DNA from: JAXLWB01 sp046328715
GTDB lineage: Bacteria > Chloroflexota > Anaerolineae > Caldilineales > Caldilineaceae
Reading direction: 5' to 3'
Assembly: GCA_046328715.1 (NCBI GenBank)
Contig: JAXLWB010000081.1
Span: 1-19,359 of the forward strand
Length of the DNA stretch: 19,359 nt
A program made the translations under genes and the position numbers. Shown in pieces: positions 1-7,769 of this stretch. The notes under the pieces were generated by a model, which was given only the letters and a program-made list of their open reading frames with translations, was not told the origin of the DNA and searched no databases. Every line of letters starts with the position of its first letter. The stretch's first letter is position 1.

Positions 1-472
1 AGATTGGAATTCCAGCATGGGCATAAATGCGCTTTTTTGATCCTCGATCTTTCCCTAAGGACGAATCTGAAATCTCAATCACTAGGCCAACGTCGGTTGC
101 CTGCGGATGTTGTTGCGCATATTGGCGTAGATTGCCCTTGATCACACACACATCAGGCTCGGGTTCGCTGTCCGTCAGCGTAATCGGATCTTGCGTTCTA
201 ACAAACCAGCCAGGACGAATCGCTGCGCGCAAGTATTCAGCTACCAAGTCTGTTGCCAATGCAGGCGAGGGACTCTTTGGCATCTTCTCGACCAACCATC
301 CTTCCAGCAGCTCAATCGGTGCGTCTTCATCAAAGGCACCGGAGCGAATCATGGCATGATACTGTTCAACGCTAATCCGCCAGAGTTTTATATCCTCGGG
401 TACAGGGTTACTCTGGCCTAGCTTTGTGATGCCATTTGTTCGTAGGTCAGTCGTTGCTGCTTGAACAGACAT
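1..472 (-). CDS. Uma2-family (DUF820) endonuclease-like protein, C-terminus cut by window edge
   Basis: A 157-residue open frame reads from ATG at 472 off the left edge without a stop. Residues 28-65 (DIKLWRISVEQYHAM, then PIELLEGWLVEKM) match the usual Uma2 N-terminus. SEPEPDV (102-108), LVIEISDSSLGKDRG (130-144) and KKRIYAHAGIP (146-156) match the PD-(D/E)XK-like core, with Asp107, Glu133 and Lys146 or Lys147 as likely catalytic positions. The family usually continues with EYWIV, which lies outside the window. Uma2 proteins are numerous in Cyanobacteria and Chloroflexota, and their cellular role is poorly known. The gene follows the ErpA-like gene by 67 bp on the same strand, so it may be the last gene of that unit, but a hairpin lies between them and its ribosome binding site is weak. 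Plus-strand frames here are shadows. Family assignment is firm; function is not. Confidence 0.85.
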   Translation of the reverse strand, partial: MSVQAATTDLRTNGITKLGQSNPVPEDIKLWRISVEQYHAMIRSGAFDEDAPIELLEGWLVEKMPKSPSPALATDLVAEYLRAAIRPGWFVRTQDPITLTDSEPEPDVCVIKGNLRQYAQQHPQATDVGLVIEISDSSLGKDRGSKKRIYAHAGIPI

Positions 473-490
473 TGCTTCTTATTCCAAAGA

Positions 491-528
491 GAGAGGGGAT
501 TGCCATAAATCACGGACAACCCCACTCT
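491..528. repeat. Imperfect inverted repeat in the spacer after the ErpA-like gene
   Basis: AGAGAGGGGATTG (491-503 region) can pair with CAACCCCACTCT (517-528) with one bulge and one mismatch. The right side continues as a short period-8 repeat of ACTCTCCT/ACTCTCTA up to the stop codon of the upstream gene. It is a weaker example of the tandem-unit palindromes found in other spacers of this window. It could end or process the transcript between the two minus-strand genes, but it has no T-run. Confidence 0.4.
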
Positions 529-539
529 CCTACTCTCTA

Positions 540-950
540 CTAATGGCTGCAGCTGCTCGGCATCTCTTCGCCGGTGTGGCTCTTGGCGGTGCGGAAACTG
601 CTGCCACAACCACAGGAACTCGTTGCATTGGGGTTCTCGATGTGGAAACCACCACCCATCAGGTTGTCAACATAGTCAATGTTGGCACCATTGATGTAGA
701 ACATGCTGGTGGGGTCAACAATCACACGTAGACCGTGCTGTTCAAAAACCTCATCACCTTCACGCGGTGTGTCGAAGGTCATGCCGTATTGCATACCGCC
801 ACAACCGCCGCCCTTGACAAAGACGCGCAGCGCATGGCTTTCCTTGACACCCTTGGACTCCATCACGCCACCCAACTTCTCAGCGGCAGAGGCGGTGAGG
901 GTAATACCCGTGGTCAGTGTGGTGATCGGTTCTAGTTCTTGCGTAAGCAT
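540..950 (-). CDS. erpA: A-type iron-sulfur cluster carrier, ErpA-like
   Basis: A 136-residue HesB/IscA-fold protein that in this family binds a [2Fe-2S] or [4Fe-4S] cluster and hands it to apo-enzymes in the cytoplasm. The three cluster-ligand cysteines are present: Cys50 in RVFVKGGGCGGMQYGMTFD and Cys113/Cys115 in PNATSSCGCGSSF. Both blocks resemble E. coli ErpA more than IscA, though SufA-type naming cannot be excluded. The C-terminal tail of about 18 residues, with an extra Cys134, is longer than usual. The ATG at 950 has AAGGAG and a nearer AAGG upstream. The gene lies 49 bp downstream of moaA on the same strand, in a unit whose other members include two radical SAM proteins and a Cys-rich regulator. 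It also sits beside the complex I genes, all of which need [4Fe-4S] clusters, so a shared supply role is a reasonable inference. Confidence 0.9.
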   Translation of the reverse strand: MLTQELEPITTLTTGITLTASAAEKLGGVMESKGVKESHALRVFVKGGGCGGMQYGMTFDTPREGDEVFEQHGLRVIVDPTSMFYINGANIDYVDNLMGGGFHIENPNATSSCGCGSSFRTAKSHTGEEMPSSCSH

Positions 951-999
951 TGGTACCTTATCTCCTTATATCAACAAAATCGAACATGATAGCTAAATT

Positions 1000-2094
1000 T
1001 TATCCACCAATTTGATTCATCGCCCGGCTCTCAGCAATGACACCTTGTGCCAAACCATGTCCCCACGGTTTGTGATAGGCACCTTCGGCCATGAGCGTAC
1101 GAATCTCTTCAAAGCTGGCTCCGCTGCGTAACGGTGTCAGCAAATCGACTTCGTCGTCGCGCAAGAGGCAGAGACGCAATTTGCCATCTGCCGTCAAACG
1201 CACCCGCCCGCAACCTTCGCAGAAGGGCTCAGTGACACTGCTGATAAAGCCTAGTGTACCCATCGCACCTTGAATGCGGAAGGGACGGCTTGGATCGACG
1301 TAATCGTAGCCAACTTCTTCAAGCGGACCAAAGACACTTTCGATGCGATCTTTCATCTCGGCATAGGTTACAACATTCGTCTGCTGAAAGTCTGTAATCT
1401 CACCAAACGGCATCATCTCAATATAGCGCACCTCCCAGTCGTTCTCCAGGGTCAAACGCGCCAGATCGATCATGTCTTGACCATCGTTGAAGTTGCGCAC
1501 CACCACAGAATTGAGCTTGATCGGCGTCAATCCTGCTTCCTCGCTGGCCCGAATGGCACGCCAAACATCGTCGATGCTACCCCAGCGAGTGATCTTTTTA
1601 AACTTCGCCGCATCGAGCGTGTCAATACTGATATTGACGCGTTTCAAGCCTGCCTCGGCCAGTGGTTTTGCCAATTTGTTGAGCAACAAGCCATTGGTTG
1701 TCATCGCAATATCTTTGACACCAGGCGTGCGGGCGATCTCACGCACAATCTCCACCACATTGGGACGGATCGTGGGTTCGCCTCCGGTCAAGCGAATCTT
1801 GCTCATGCCCAAGCTAGCGGCTACGCGTACCAAGAAGAGGATCTCTTCGTCGCTCATCAATTCGCTGCGCGGACGAAAAGTCATGTCTTCGGGCATACAG
1901 TATACACAGCGCAAGTTACAAGCATCGGTCAGGCTGATGCGCATGTAATTGACGCGGCGTCCGTAGCTGTCGTGTACGGGCTGAATTTCGTAGTTTGGGA
2001 CAGCGAATCCAGGTGGAAGTGACATGCCCGGGGGCAATGACGACATTGTCACCTGACCCATTTCATTGCTAAGCAACCGAATGGCATTTTTCAC
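1000..2094 (-). CDS. moaA: GTP 3',8-cyclase MoaA (molybdenum cofactor biosynthesis)
   Basis: Radical SAM enzyme that converts GTP to 3',8-cyclo-7,8-dihydro-GTP, the first step of molybdopterin synthesis. The N-terminal cluster motif is CNLRCVYC (Cys59, Cys63, Cys66), followed by LTGGEPTIR for SAM binding. The C-terminal second-cluster motif is CEGCGRVRLTADGKLRLC, including the two arginines that contact GTP in MoaA. The protein ends in Gly-Gly, the conserved tail needed in the active site. At 364 residues it is about 30 longer than usual because of a Pro/Met-rich N-terminus. The GTG start at 2094 is supported by AAAGGA nine bases upstream, so the extension is probably real. It follows the SufR-like gene by 13 bp. 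No other moa, moe or molybdoenzyme gene is in the window. Confidence 0.95.
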   Translation of the reverse strand: MKNAIRLLSNEMGQVTMSSLPPGMSLPPGFAVPNYEIQPVHDSYGRRVNYMRISLTDACNLRCVYCMPEDMTFRPRSELMSDEEILFLVRVAASLGMSKIRLTGGEPTIRPNVVEIVREIARTPGVKDIAMTTNGLLLNKLAKPLAEAGLKRVNISIDTLDAAKFKKITRWGSIDDVWRAIRASEEAGLTPIKLNSVVVRNFNDGQDMIDLARLTLENDWEVRYIEMMPFGEITDFQQTNVVTYAEMKDRIESVFGPLEEVGYDYVDPSRPFRIQGAMGTLGFISSVTEPFCEGCGRVRLTADGKLRLCLLRDDEVDLLTPLRSGASFEEIRTLMAEGAYHKPWGHGLAQGVIAESRAMNQIGG

Positions 2095-2107
2095 AGCAAT
2101 TTATCCT

Positions 2108-2785
2108 TTACGCCAACAAAGCAATTGCACTACGTTGTGTCAACGTTGGCATTGACGATTGCACATCCTGACAGATCTGATAGACACAACAGCCATCACC
2201 CGATCGGGCCGAGCGGGTTCGTTCACAGTGACAACCCATCAGTTGGTCAATCAACGATTGATCCATAGCACACAGTTCACGATGTTCGCCTGCAACTTCC
2301 CCATAAGGACAGTTGCACTTTTGCAGGAAGAATGATTGGCTGGCACCGTCTCGATACCAATGGGCCAGGTAACCACGCTCATTGAGAAATTGAGTAATCC
2401 GCTCCAAACGCTGTTCAAGCGACTCATTGCGGCTGGAAGGTGGAAACTCGCGTGCGATTTCGCCAGCCATGTTACGAAAGGCAGTTTCTACCTGGTCGGG
2501 CGGCAACACTTGTTTCATTTGGCGCACCAAATTTCCAGCAAGTGCAGCAAAATTGTTGGGAAAGTAGTTATCGGCTTCCTCAGTCAATGTGTAGACCTGC
2601 TGTGGACGTCCTGCACCACCGCTCCGTTCCAGGTGATCGACCCGGATCAAATTGTCACCTTGCAAAATATCAAGATGATGGCGCACGGAAACAGAAGGCA
2701 TCGCTAACAAAGCTGCCAAATCGGCCACAGTGGCGCTATTTCGCTCTTTGAGAATCTCCAGAATCTGTTTACGAACGCCGTGCAC
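2108..2785 (-). CDS. SufR-like HTH transcriptional regulator with Cys-rich C-terminus
   Basis: A 225-residue regulator of the ArsR/DeoR-like group that includes the iron-sulfur sensor SufR. Residues 5-65 form a winged helix (RKQILEILKE, then VRHHLDILQGDNLI, then GAGRPQQVYTLTEEA). The C-terminal half has CPYGEVAGEHRELC (159-172) followed by Cys185, Cys187, Cys199 and Cys200. Cys159-X12-Cys172-X12-Cys185-X14-Cys200 is close to the Cys spacing I recall for cyanobacterial SufR, so binding of a [4Fe-4S] cluster is likely. The GTG start at 2785 has AAAGGG eight bases upstream. The frame overlaps the end of the upstream 104-residue gene by 17 bases, so the two are probably translationally coupled. 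It lies among genes for iron-sulfur enzymes and a carrier, which fits a repressor that senses cluster supply. The targets are not visible. Confidence 0.8.
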   Translation of the reverse strand: MHGVRKQILEILKERNSATVADLAALLAMPSVSVRHHLDILQGDNLIRVDHLERSGGAGRPQQVYTLTEEADNYFPNNFAALAGNLVRQMKQVLPPDQVETAFRNMAGEIAREFPPSSRNESLEQRLERITQFLNERGYLAHWYRDGASQSFFLQKCNCPYGEVAGEHRELCAMDQSLIDQLMGCHCERTRSARSGDGCCVYQICQDVQSSMPTLTQRSAIALLA

Positions 2786-3083
2786 TCTCTGTTCCCTTTA
2801 ACTCAGACGGCACAAGAAGCGTTCTTGTGCTATATTGGCGACCCGCTTCGGTTAACATGTAGGTCGCAACCGGAAATTTCATATTGCTACTGATTAGGCC
2901 ACGTTGCCACAAGCTGTTAATGACCTGATCTTCAATCACAGCTTCCTGGGCTGTTTCTGAAAAGTGTAGTTTGTGAGCCTTCACCCCATCGAGGTCACGA
3001 TGTGCTTTTAGCACCGCCCCTTGTAACAAGGCCGCCAACACTCGCTTTGCTTCTCTGGACAAAGGCCACCAACGAGCTACCAC
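2769..3083 (-). CDS. Small winged-helix-like protein of unknown function
   Basis: I do not recognise a named family. The 104-residue protein is basic at the N-terminus, then has a predicted helical stretch (REAKRVLAALLQGAVLKAHRD). This is followed by VINSLWQRGLI and FPVATYMLTEAGRQY, which has the look of a recognition helix and wing of a winged-helix fold. The GTG start at 3083 follows AGGGTGA and lies 3 bp after the stop of the 68-residue gene. Its own 3' end overlaps the SufR-like gene by 17 bases. Tight packing on both sides argues that it is a real gene. It could be a DNA-binding partner of the regulator or a diverged regulator fragment. No cysteines are present, so it is not itself an iron-sulfur protein. 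Confidence 0.65.
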   Translation of the reverse strand: MVARWWPLSREAKRVLAALLQGAVLKAHRDLDGVKAHKLHFSETAQEAVIEDQVINSLWQRGLISSNMKFPVATYMLTEAGRQYSTRTLLVPSELKGTESARRS

Positions 3084-3086
3084 TTG

Positions 3087-3293
3087 TCACCCTAAGTTGT
3101 GAACATACTTCTGCAATTCACGCTGCGAAATTTTGATAAACTTCTCAGATTGAATTGCCTTCATTTCCGCTTCCGGCAGGCGCATCCGCAAAATCTCCAG
3201 CGCATCCTCCGGCGATTGGCCATAGGCGAGCTTCTGCCTGCCATTCTCTAGTTCAAACAAGTACATGTAATGCGGATTGCTAAAGCTACTCAT
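3087..3293 (-). CDS. Small protein of unknown function, next to radical SAM gene
   Basis: A 68-residue protein I do not recognise. It starts with a short beta-like segment (HYMYLFELENGRQKLAYG). A helical, charged segment follows (SPEDALEILRMRLPEAEMKAIQ), then FIKISQRELQKYVHNLG. There is no cysteine, signal peptide or membrane segment. The ATG at 3293 lies 5 bp after the stop of the radical SAM gene, with only a weak AAGG upstream, so it probably depends on coupled translation. It is followed after 3 bp by the 104-residue gene. Its constant distance from a radical SAM gene raises the options of an accessory subunit or a modified peptide. The lack of a Cys/Ser/Thr-rich or repeated core and the folded look of the protein favour an accessory protein. 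Confidence 0.65.
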   Translation of the reverse strand: MSSFSNPHYMYLFELENGRQKLAYGQSPEDALEILRMRLPEAEMKAIQSEKFIKISQRELQKYVHNLG

Positions 3294-3298
3294 TTTAA

Positions 3299-4711
3299 TT
3301 ATGCCTTGATCAAGGTCCCCTCATACAGATCCTTGCCGCGCACTTCGCCCATTCCCTGATTGATTTCGGCTTCGTACTTTCCTGCGAGCAGGTCGGTGTA
3401 AAACTTGTAGTCAATGCCTTTCACCTTTTCATCGTCGGGGAAGCGATGATAGTTGTCCTTGGTCATCAGGCTGCGCCCTTCGGCAATCAGTTGATAGCCA
3501 AGTGCCGAACCAGGATAAGGAGCATACCGGGAAATCGACGGATAAACCCGCTTCATGCGTTTCAACATACGCATGGTCTTAAAGGCATCCTCGTGTGTTT
3601 CCCCGGGAATACCGACCATGATGTTCGACCAAAACCAAGGAGCCCTCTTGCCTTTCGCTTCCATCTCATCACCGATACGATTGGTCAAATCGATAGTGAA
3701 GTAGTTATCTTCCTCGGTACATTCCTTGTTCAGCAAGCGCAACATGCGATCACTGCCTGATTCAAAGCCGATTGAGATTGTGTTCCAGTTGGTTTCTTTA
3801 ATCAACGCCTCATAGAGATCGGGCCACTGCCGCACTGTATCGGCACGACCAGCCGCCCAGTAACTCCAGCCTTTGGTCTTGGTCGGATACTTTTCGATCC
3901 ACTCACGCAACCATTTTGGGTTTTGAAAGAACATTGAATCGTGGATCACAACCGAGCCCACGCCGTATTTGCGGTCAAGGTAGTTCAACTCATCGATGAC
4001 GGCATCAACTGGCTTGCGCCCCATGTTCGGAATGTATGAATTCTCGTTGCAGAAGACGCATTGCCACGGGCAAACGCGGCTCGTTATAATTGTAGCAACC
4101 GGTCCGGGTCCCCAACCACATTCCGGCTCCATGGGCCACTTCCACTTCCAACGGCGCTGCATCCGCCAACCCTGAGGTTTGGGCCAGAGTTCACGGTCGA
4201 TCATTGGCCACTCGGCCATTGACTTGGCACCCTCTGCTTCAAAAACCCGCTCATAATTGTCGGGGTTACGCACCAAATCGATAATAACCTTTTCGCCCGG
4301 ACCCTTGCAGATCTTGTCGAACTCTCTGATCGACTCCATCTCATCCGGTGCAACGGTAGCATGCATACCGCCTGCCATCACCATGCCCTGAGGGTTTAGT
4401 TCTTTGAAAAGCTGGGCGGCTTTGAGAGCCACGGGATAGGTATAGCTACGCACGTTCATCAATAACGTTTGGTAGCCCTTCATTTGTTTCGCCAGCTCGT
4501 CCCAACTCGTCACAGCTCGGGTCGAAGCGATATCAGTTAGGATGCCATTTTGATGTAAGATAGTGCGCAATAACCCTAGACCATGATCCTGCCATTGTTC
4601 GTGCGGACCATTTGGATGAACAAGATCCCCCAAATCACCCAAGTCTAACCAAAGAATATTCGAGGTCTTCTGCGGGGTCTTGCTCCACGGCCACGATAAA
4701 TTCACGCTCAA
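3299..4711 (-). CDS. Radical SAM protein with N-terminal cobalamin-binding-like domain
   Basis: A 470-residue protein of the class B radical SAM type. Residues 18-150 look like a B12-binding Rossmann domain (DHGLGLLRTILHQNG at 42-56; MVMAGGMHATVAPDE at 110-124). The DxHxxG motif that supplies the cobalt-ligating His is not evident, so cobalamin may be lost or bound base-off. The cluster motif CPWQCVFC has Cys214, Cys218 and Cys221. ISIGFESGSDRMLRLLNK and IMVGIPGETHEDAFKTM follow as in the BchE/HpnR/MiaB-like TIM barrel. It is the first gene of the minus-strand unit. The frame begins with TTG at 4711. A strong GGGAGGG lies 3-9 bases before TTG 4711 and GTG 4705, so either could be the start. 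The reaction is unknown; substrates in this group include tetrapyrroles, hopanoids and lipids. Confidence 0.85.
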   Translation of the reverse strand: MSVNLSWPWSKTPQKTSNILWLDLGDLGDLVHPNGPHEQWQDHGLGLLRTILHQNGILTDIASTRAVTSWDELAKQMKGYQTLLMNVRSYTYPVALKAAQLFKELNPQGMVMAGGMHATVAPDEMESIREFDKICKGPGEKVIIDLVRNPDNYERVFEAEGAKSMAEWPMIDRELWPKPQGWRMQRRWKWKWPMEPECGWGPGPVATIITSRVCPWQCVFCNENSYIPNMGRKPVDAVIDELNYLDRKYGVGSVVIHDSMFFQNPKWLREWIEKYPTKTKGWSYWAAGRADTVRQWPDLYEALIKETNWNTISIGFESGSDRMLRLLNKECTEEDNYFTIDLTNRIGDEMEAKGKRAPWFWSNIMVGIPGETHEDAFKTMRMLKRMKRVYPSISRYAPYPGSALGYQLIAEGRSLMTKDNYHRFPDDEKVKGIDYKFYTDLLAGKYEAEINQGMGEVRGKDLYEGTLIKA

Positions 4712-4752
4712 AACCCTCCCTTGCGAGTACTCATCATCGTTTGTGCAGGTTT

Positions 4753-4781
4753 AGTATAGCATGAGGTTATGCATACGTCAA
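4753..4781 (-). promoter_or_regulatory. Sigma70-type promoter for the radical SAM/moaA unit
   Basis: Read on the minus strand, TTGACG (4781-4776), a 17 bp spacer and TATACT (4758-4753) match the housekeeping consensus well. Transcription would begin near 4746, giving a leader of about 35 bases before the radical SAM start. The 4712-5013 spacer is AT-rich and holds this promoter and a divergent one for nuoB. I found no reading frame in it, in particular no nuoA. Confidence 0.7.
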
Positions 4782-4840
4782 TTATTATGAAATTGTTGAT
4801 AATTATTTTAACCCTCAACTTCATTTGTGAAAAAAAGAAC

Positions 4841-4869
4841 TTGACACTTGGCCCTCTAACAATTAGAAT
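4841..4869 (+). promoter_or_regulatory. Sigma70-type promoter for nuoB-nuoCD-nuoI
   Basis: TTGACA (4841-4846), a 17 bp spacer and TAGAAT (4864-4869) give a near-consensus promoter pointing at nuoB. The leader would be about 135 bases. It lies roughly 60 bp from the -35 box of the opposite promoter, so one regulator bound between them could act on both units. Confidence 0.7.
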
Positions 4870-5013
4870 GCACCCAAACTTTGCATTAAAATAGGATAAA
4901 TTTCACGCGACCAATTCTGTATTACGTCAACCTAGTGTAGTTTGTTCAAAATGTAAGCGACCGCGCTATGTTACCGTCTTACACAAACTGTTAGAAAAAG
5001 GGTGCTACACACT

Positions 5014-5790
5014 ATGTCAGCAGACCCCGCTCAATTCAAAGAGCTAAAAGCAGAACAATTTAGTCAGTACGCACATGATCGAATTGTCGTACCTGACGAT
5101 TTGAAGGCAAATGTCTTCATTACTTCACTCGATGCAGTCTACAACTGGAGCCGCAAGACCAGCATGTTTCCGCTGCTCTTTGGTTTGGCCTGTTGCGCCA
5201 TCGAAATGATTGCCACTGCCGCCAGCCGTTACGATCTGGCCCGTTTTGGCATGGAAGTCATGCGCCCAAGTCCACGTCAAAGTGACTTGATGATTGTCTC
5301 TGGCACGGTGACCAAAAAGATGGTGCCAGCGATCGTGCGTATCTACAATCAAATGTCAGAGCCACGCTATGTGCTGAGCATGGGTGCTTGTGCCACCGGC
5401 GGCGGGCCTTTCAAGGAAGGCTATAATGTGGTTAGCGGCATCGACACCTATATTCCGGTCGATGTTTACGTTCCAGGATGCCCGCCCACGCCCGAAGCCT
5501 TGCTCTATGGCATCATGAAGTTGCACGAAAAGGTAGCGCGCCAAAGCATCACCAAAGTGGCCTGGTACCAAAAAGACAAAAGTGAATTTGTCCCTGTCCC
5601 AGTCCTGGGTCCTGATATCTTTGACCCACGCCAGATCCAAACCATCCAGGAAGTTACAATGGGTGGTGGAACCAGCGGTGGTAGCAAGGCTGGGAAAGCT
5701 GGACTTATTCCCGTGCCAGTATCGGCGGAAGCACGTGCCAAGATTGCGGCTGCCAAAGCCAAGTATGTATCGATGAAACAACCGGCTTAA
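5014..5790 (+). CDS. nuoB: NADH-quinone oxidoreductase subunit B (NuoB)
   Basis: Complex I connecting-arm subunit that carries cluster N2 and passes electrons to quinone at the membrane. The four N2 cysteines are present: Cys60-Cys61 in FGLACCAIEM, Cys126 in SMGACATGGG and Cys156 in VPGCPPTPEALL. The core (residues 35-178) is typical. A tail of about 80 residues, Gly- then Ala/Lys-rich (GGGTSGG, SAEARAKIAAAKAKY), makes it longer than the common 160-200 residues. The ATG at 5014 is preferred because AAGGG at 4998-5002 is correctly spaced for it and a GTG at 5002 overlaps that site. It is the first gene of the unit. The usual upstream neighbour nuoA is absent, so the rest of complex I must be encoded elsewhere. 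Confidence 0.95.
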   Translation: MSADPAQFKELKAEQFSQYAHDRIVVPDDLKANVFITSLDAVYNWSRKTSMFPLLFGLACCAIEMIATAASRYDLARFGMEVMRPSPRQSDLMIVSGTVTKKMVPAIVRIYNQMSEPRYVLSMGACATGGGPFKEGYNVVSGIDTYIPVDVYVPGCPPTPEALLYGIMKLHEKVARQSITKVAWYQKDKSEFVPVPVLGPDIFDPRQIQTIQEVTMGGGTSGGSKAGKAGLIPVPVSAEARAKIAAAKAKYVSMKQPA

Positions 5791-5795
5791 CAAGT

Positions 5796-5891
5796 GAGAC
5801 AGTAGACAGTGGGATAGTCAGGCAGTAAAACAGTAAACTGATCTTGTTTGCCCACTGACATACTGATTTACTGTCCACTGTCTTACTGATG
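5796..5891. repeat. Palindromic tandem-octamer repeat between nuoB and nuoCD (CAGT family)
   Basis: The left arm (5796-5840) consists of degenerate 7-8 bp units of the type CAGTGGGA/CAGTAAAA. The right arm (5851-5890) consists of units such as CATACTGA and TTTACTGT, which are the reverse complement. The arms can fold into an imperfect hairpin around TCTTGTTTGCC. The element fills nearly the whole spacer and ends a few bases before the nuoCD Shine-Dalgarno sequence (AAGGA, 5893-5897). A second copy of the same family is at 12638-12708: they share TGATTTACTGTCC and CTGTCTTACTGA, in different order. Confidence 0.75.
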
Positions 5892-5905
5892 TAAGGATTA
5901 CCAAT

Positions 5906-7768
5906 ATGAGCGAAGCAGTTGCTGTGGCCGAAGCGCCAATCGAAACTCAGTCAACCTCTAATGCGCCATCCTTTGATCACCCGCTCAATCGAGCTGTACC
6001 AGGGGCGATCGTTGGAACGTGGGCCGAAGAGACCGAGAAATCGCTCTTTGTGGCTCCCGATAAGCTGCTTGCCTTGTTGACTCATCTGCGCGACAAAGAG
6101 GAGTATGACTTTCTCTCCAATGTGACCTGTACCGACTACTCGGCTTACAAAGGCAAGCTACGCTCGGGCATCAACGAGCGCTTTGATGTGGTCTATCACA
6201 TCTATAGCACGAAAAAGGGTGGTGGTCCGATTGCCTTGCACGTGCGCGTTCCCAACGATAGCGAAACCATTCCATCGGCTACCAGTGTCTACCCAGGTGC
6301 CAACTTGCAGGAACGCGAGGTCTACGACCTCTACGGTGTCAAGTTTGAGGGCCATCCCAATCTGCGCCGCATCCTGATGTGGGAAGGCTTCAACGGTCAC
6401 CCGATGCGCAAGGATTGGCAAGAAGCCTATTACGAAGAAGAGACCAAGCCCTTTAAGAGCCGCCACCCTGCGGACGGTTACGCCTGGCACGAAGAAAAAC
6501 TACCCTGGAAAAGCAACTCGACCTATCCCTCTGGTTGGGACCCGGATAGCTGGCAAGATCCGGTGACCTATGTGCCTGTGAGCCAGGCTCCGCATCACAA
6601 GCAGGGCGATCTGGACACACAGAGCATCGTCGTCAATCTGGGACCCCATCATCCCAGCACCCACGGCGTCTTCCGCATGTTGACTCGCGTTGAAGGCGAA
6701 ACGATCCTGGCCCTGGAGCCAGATTGTGGCTATCTGCACCGCAACCACGAGAAGATCGGCGAGCGCAACACTTGGTTGATGAACATGCCCTTCACCGACC
6801 GGCTTGATTATCTCAATTCGATGAGCAACAATCTGGGCTATGCTCTAGCTGTGGAAAAATTGCTCGGTTTGCAGGTGCCAGAGCGTGCGCAATATATCCG
6901 TGTCATCATGGCCGAAATGACCCGTGTGGTCAACCATATGTGGTCGATCGGCTTTATCTTAAATGACCTGGGTGCCCTACAAACCCCGGCCCTGATCTCG
7001 ATTGAAGAGCGAGAAATGATCCTCGACCTCTTCGAGGAAGTCAGCGGCTCGCGCATGATGTGCAACTATATGCGCTTTGGTGGCGTGGTGCGCGACCTGA
7101 CCCCTGGTTGGGAAGACCGGGCCAAGTACATTGTCCACGAGCGTTTGCCTCGTGCCTTGGACGAGCTGGATCGCCTGATTTCGGGTAATGAGATTGTCAA
7201 GGCCCGTGGTCGCGGCGTCGGTTATCTTTCACCGCAAGACCTGATCGCCCTCAGCATCAGCGGTCCAATGATTCGTGCCGCTGGCGTGCCCTATGATATT
7301 CGCAAGGCAGAACCCTACTGCATCTACGACCGCTTTGACTTTAACATCCCGACCTTGCCCAACAGCGACATCTATGACCGCTACTATATTCGCTTGCTGG
7401 AAGCTCGCGAAAGTCTGAAGATTCTCAGACAAGCATTGCGCGATATTCCAAAGCCGAAACAGACAGGTGCACCTGCGGCAGCCACGGCCACCCTTGAGCA
7501 AGGCTTTGGCGACATCATTGGCGGCAAGGGCGGCTACAACTTCCGCCCACCCGAAGGTGAGGCTTACGTGCGCATCGAAGCCCCCAAGGGCGAACTTGGC
7601 TTTTATGTCGTCAGCGACAACAAGGCTAACCCTTACCGCTACCATGTGCGAGCCCCCAGCTACATCAACCTCAACGCCCTCGGGCCAATGAGTGTAGGCT
7701 ACAAGATCGCCGATGCAGTGGTCATCCTGGGTGCAATCGACATCGTGCTGGGAGAAGTGGACAGATAA
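5906..7768 (+). CDS. nuoCD: Fused NADH-quinone oxidoreductase subunits C and D (NuoCD)
   Basis: A 620-residue fusion. Residues 25-225 are NuoC (30 kDa subunit), with the signature EREVYDLYGVKFEGHPNLRR at 136-155. Residues 237-620 are NuoD (49 kDa subunit), which forms the quinone-binding site with NuoB. NuoD motifs include LGPHHPSTHGV (245-255), whose His is expected at the quinone headgroup, and FTDRLDYLNSMSNN (296-309), with Tyr302 as the expected quinone partner. The C-terminus GAIDIVLGEVDR is typical. A Gly/Ala-rich insert of about 25 residues (QTGAPAAATATLEQGFGD) precedes the last NuoD block. The ATG at 5906 has AAGGA eight bases upstream. Fusion of C and D also occurs in E. coli and other groups, so it is not diagnostic of a taxon. 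Confidence 0.95.
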   Translation: MSEAVAVAEAPIETQSTSNAPSFDHPLNRAVPGAIVGTWAEETEKSLFVAPDKLLALLTHLRDKEEYDFLSNVTCTDYSAYKGKLRSGINERFDVVYHIYSTKKGGGPIALHVRVPNDSETIPSATSVYPGANLQEREVYDLYGVKFEGHPNLRRILMWEGFNGHPMRKDWQEAYYEEETKPFKSRHPADGYAWHEEKLPWKSNSTYPSGWDPDSWQDPVTYVPVSQAPHHKQGDLDTQSIVVNLGPHHPSTHGVFRMLTRVEGETILALEPDCGYLHRNHEKIGERNTWLMNMPFTDRLDYLNSMSNNLGYALAVEKLLGLQVPERAQYIRVIMAEMTRVVNHMWSIGFILNDLGALQTPALISIEEREMILDLFEEVSGSRMMCNYMRFGGVVRDLTPGWEDRAKYIVHERLPRALDELDRLISGNEIVKARGRGVGYLSPQDLIALSISGPMIRAAGVPYDIRKAEPYCIYDRFDFNIPTLPNSDIYDRYYIRLLEARESLKILRQALRDIPKPKQTGAPAAATATLEQGFGDIIGGKGGYNFRPPEGEAYVRIEAPKGELGFYVVSDNKANPYRYHVRAPSYINLNALGPMSVGYKIADAVVILGAIDIVLGEVDR

Positions 7769-7769
7769 A

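Noticed and set aside
27..421. Two short plus-strand frames at the left edge
   Set aside because: The minus strand reads an uninterrupted Uma2-family protein over the same bases.
1270..2022. 250-residue plus-strand open frame opposite moaA
   Set aside because: It lies entirely inside moaA, whose two cysteine motifs and Gly-Gly tail are intact. The frame has no recognisable motif and no ribosome site.
3087..3293. 68-residue protein as a radical-SAM-modified peptide precursor
   Set aside because: It has no leader-core division, no cysteine and no Gly- or repeat-rich C-terminus. It looks like a small folded protein, so accessory subunit is the better guess, though the option is not excluded.
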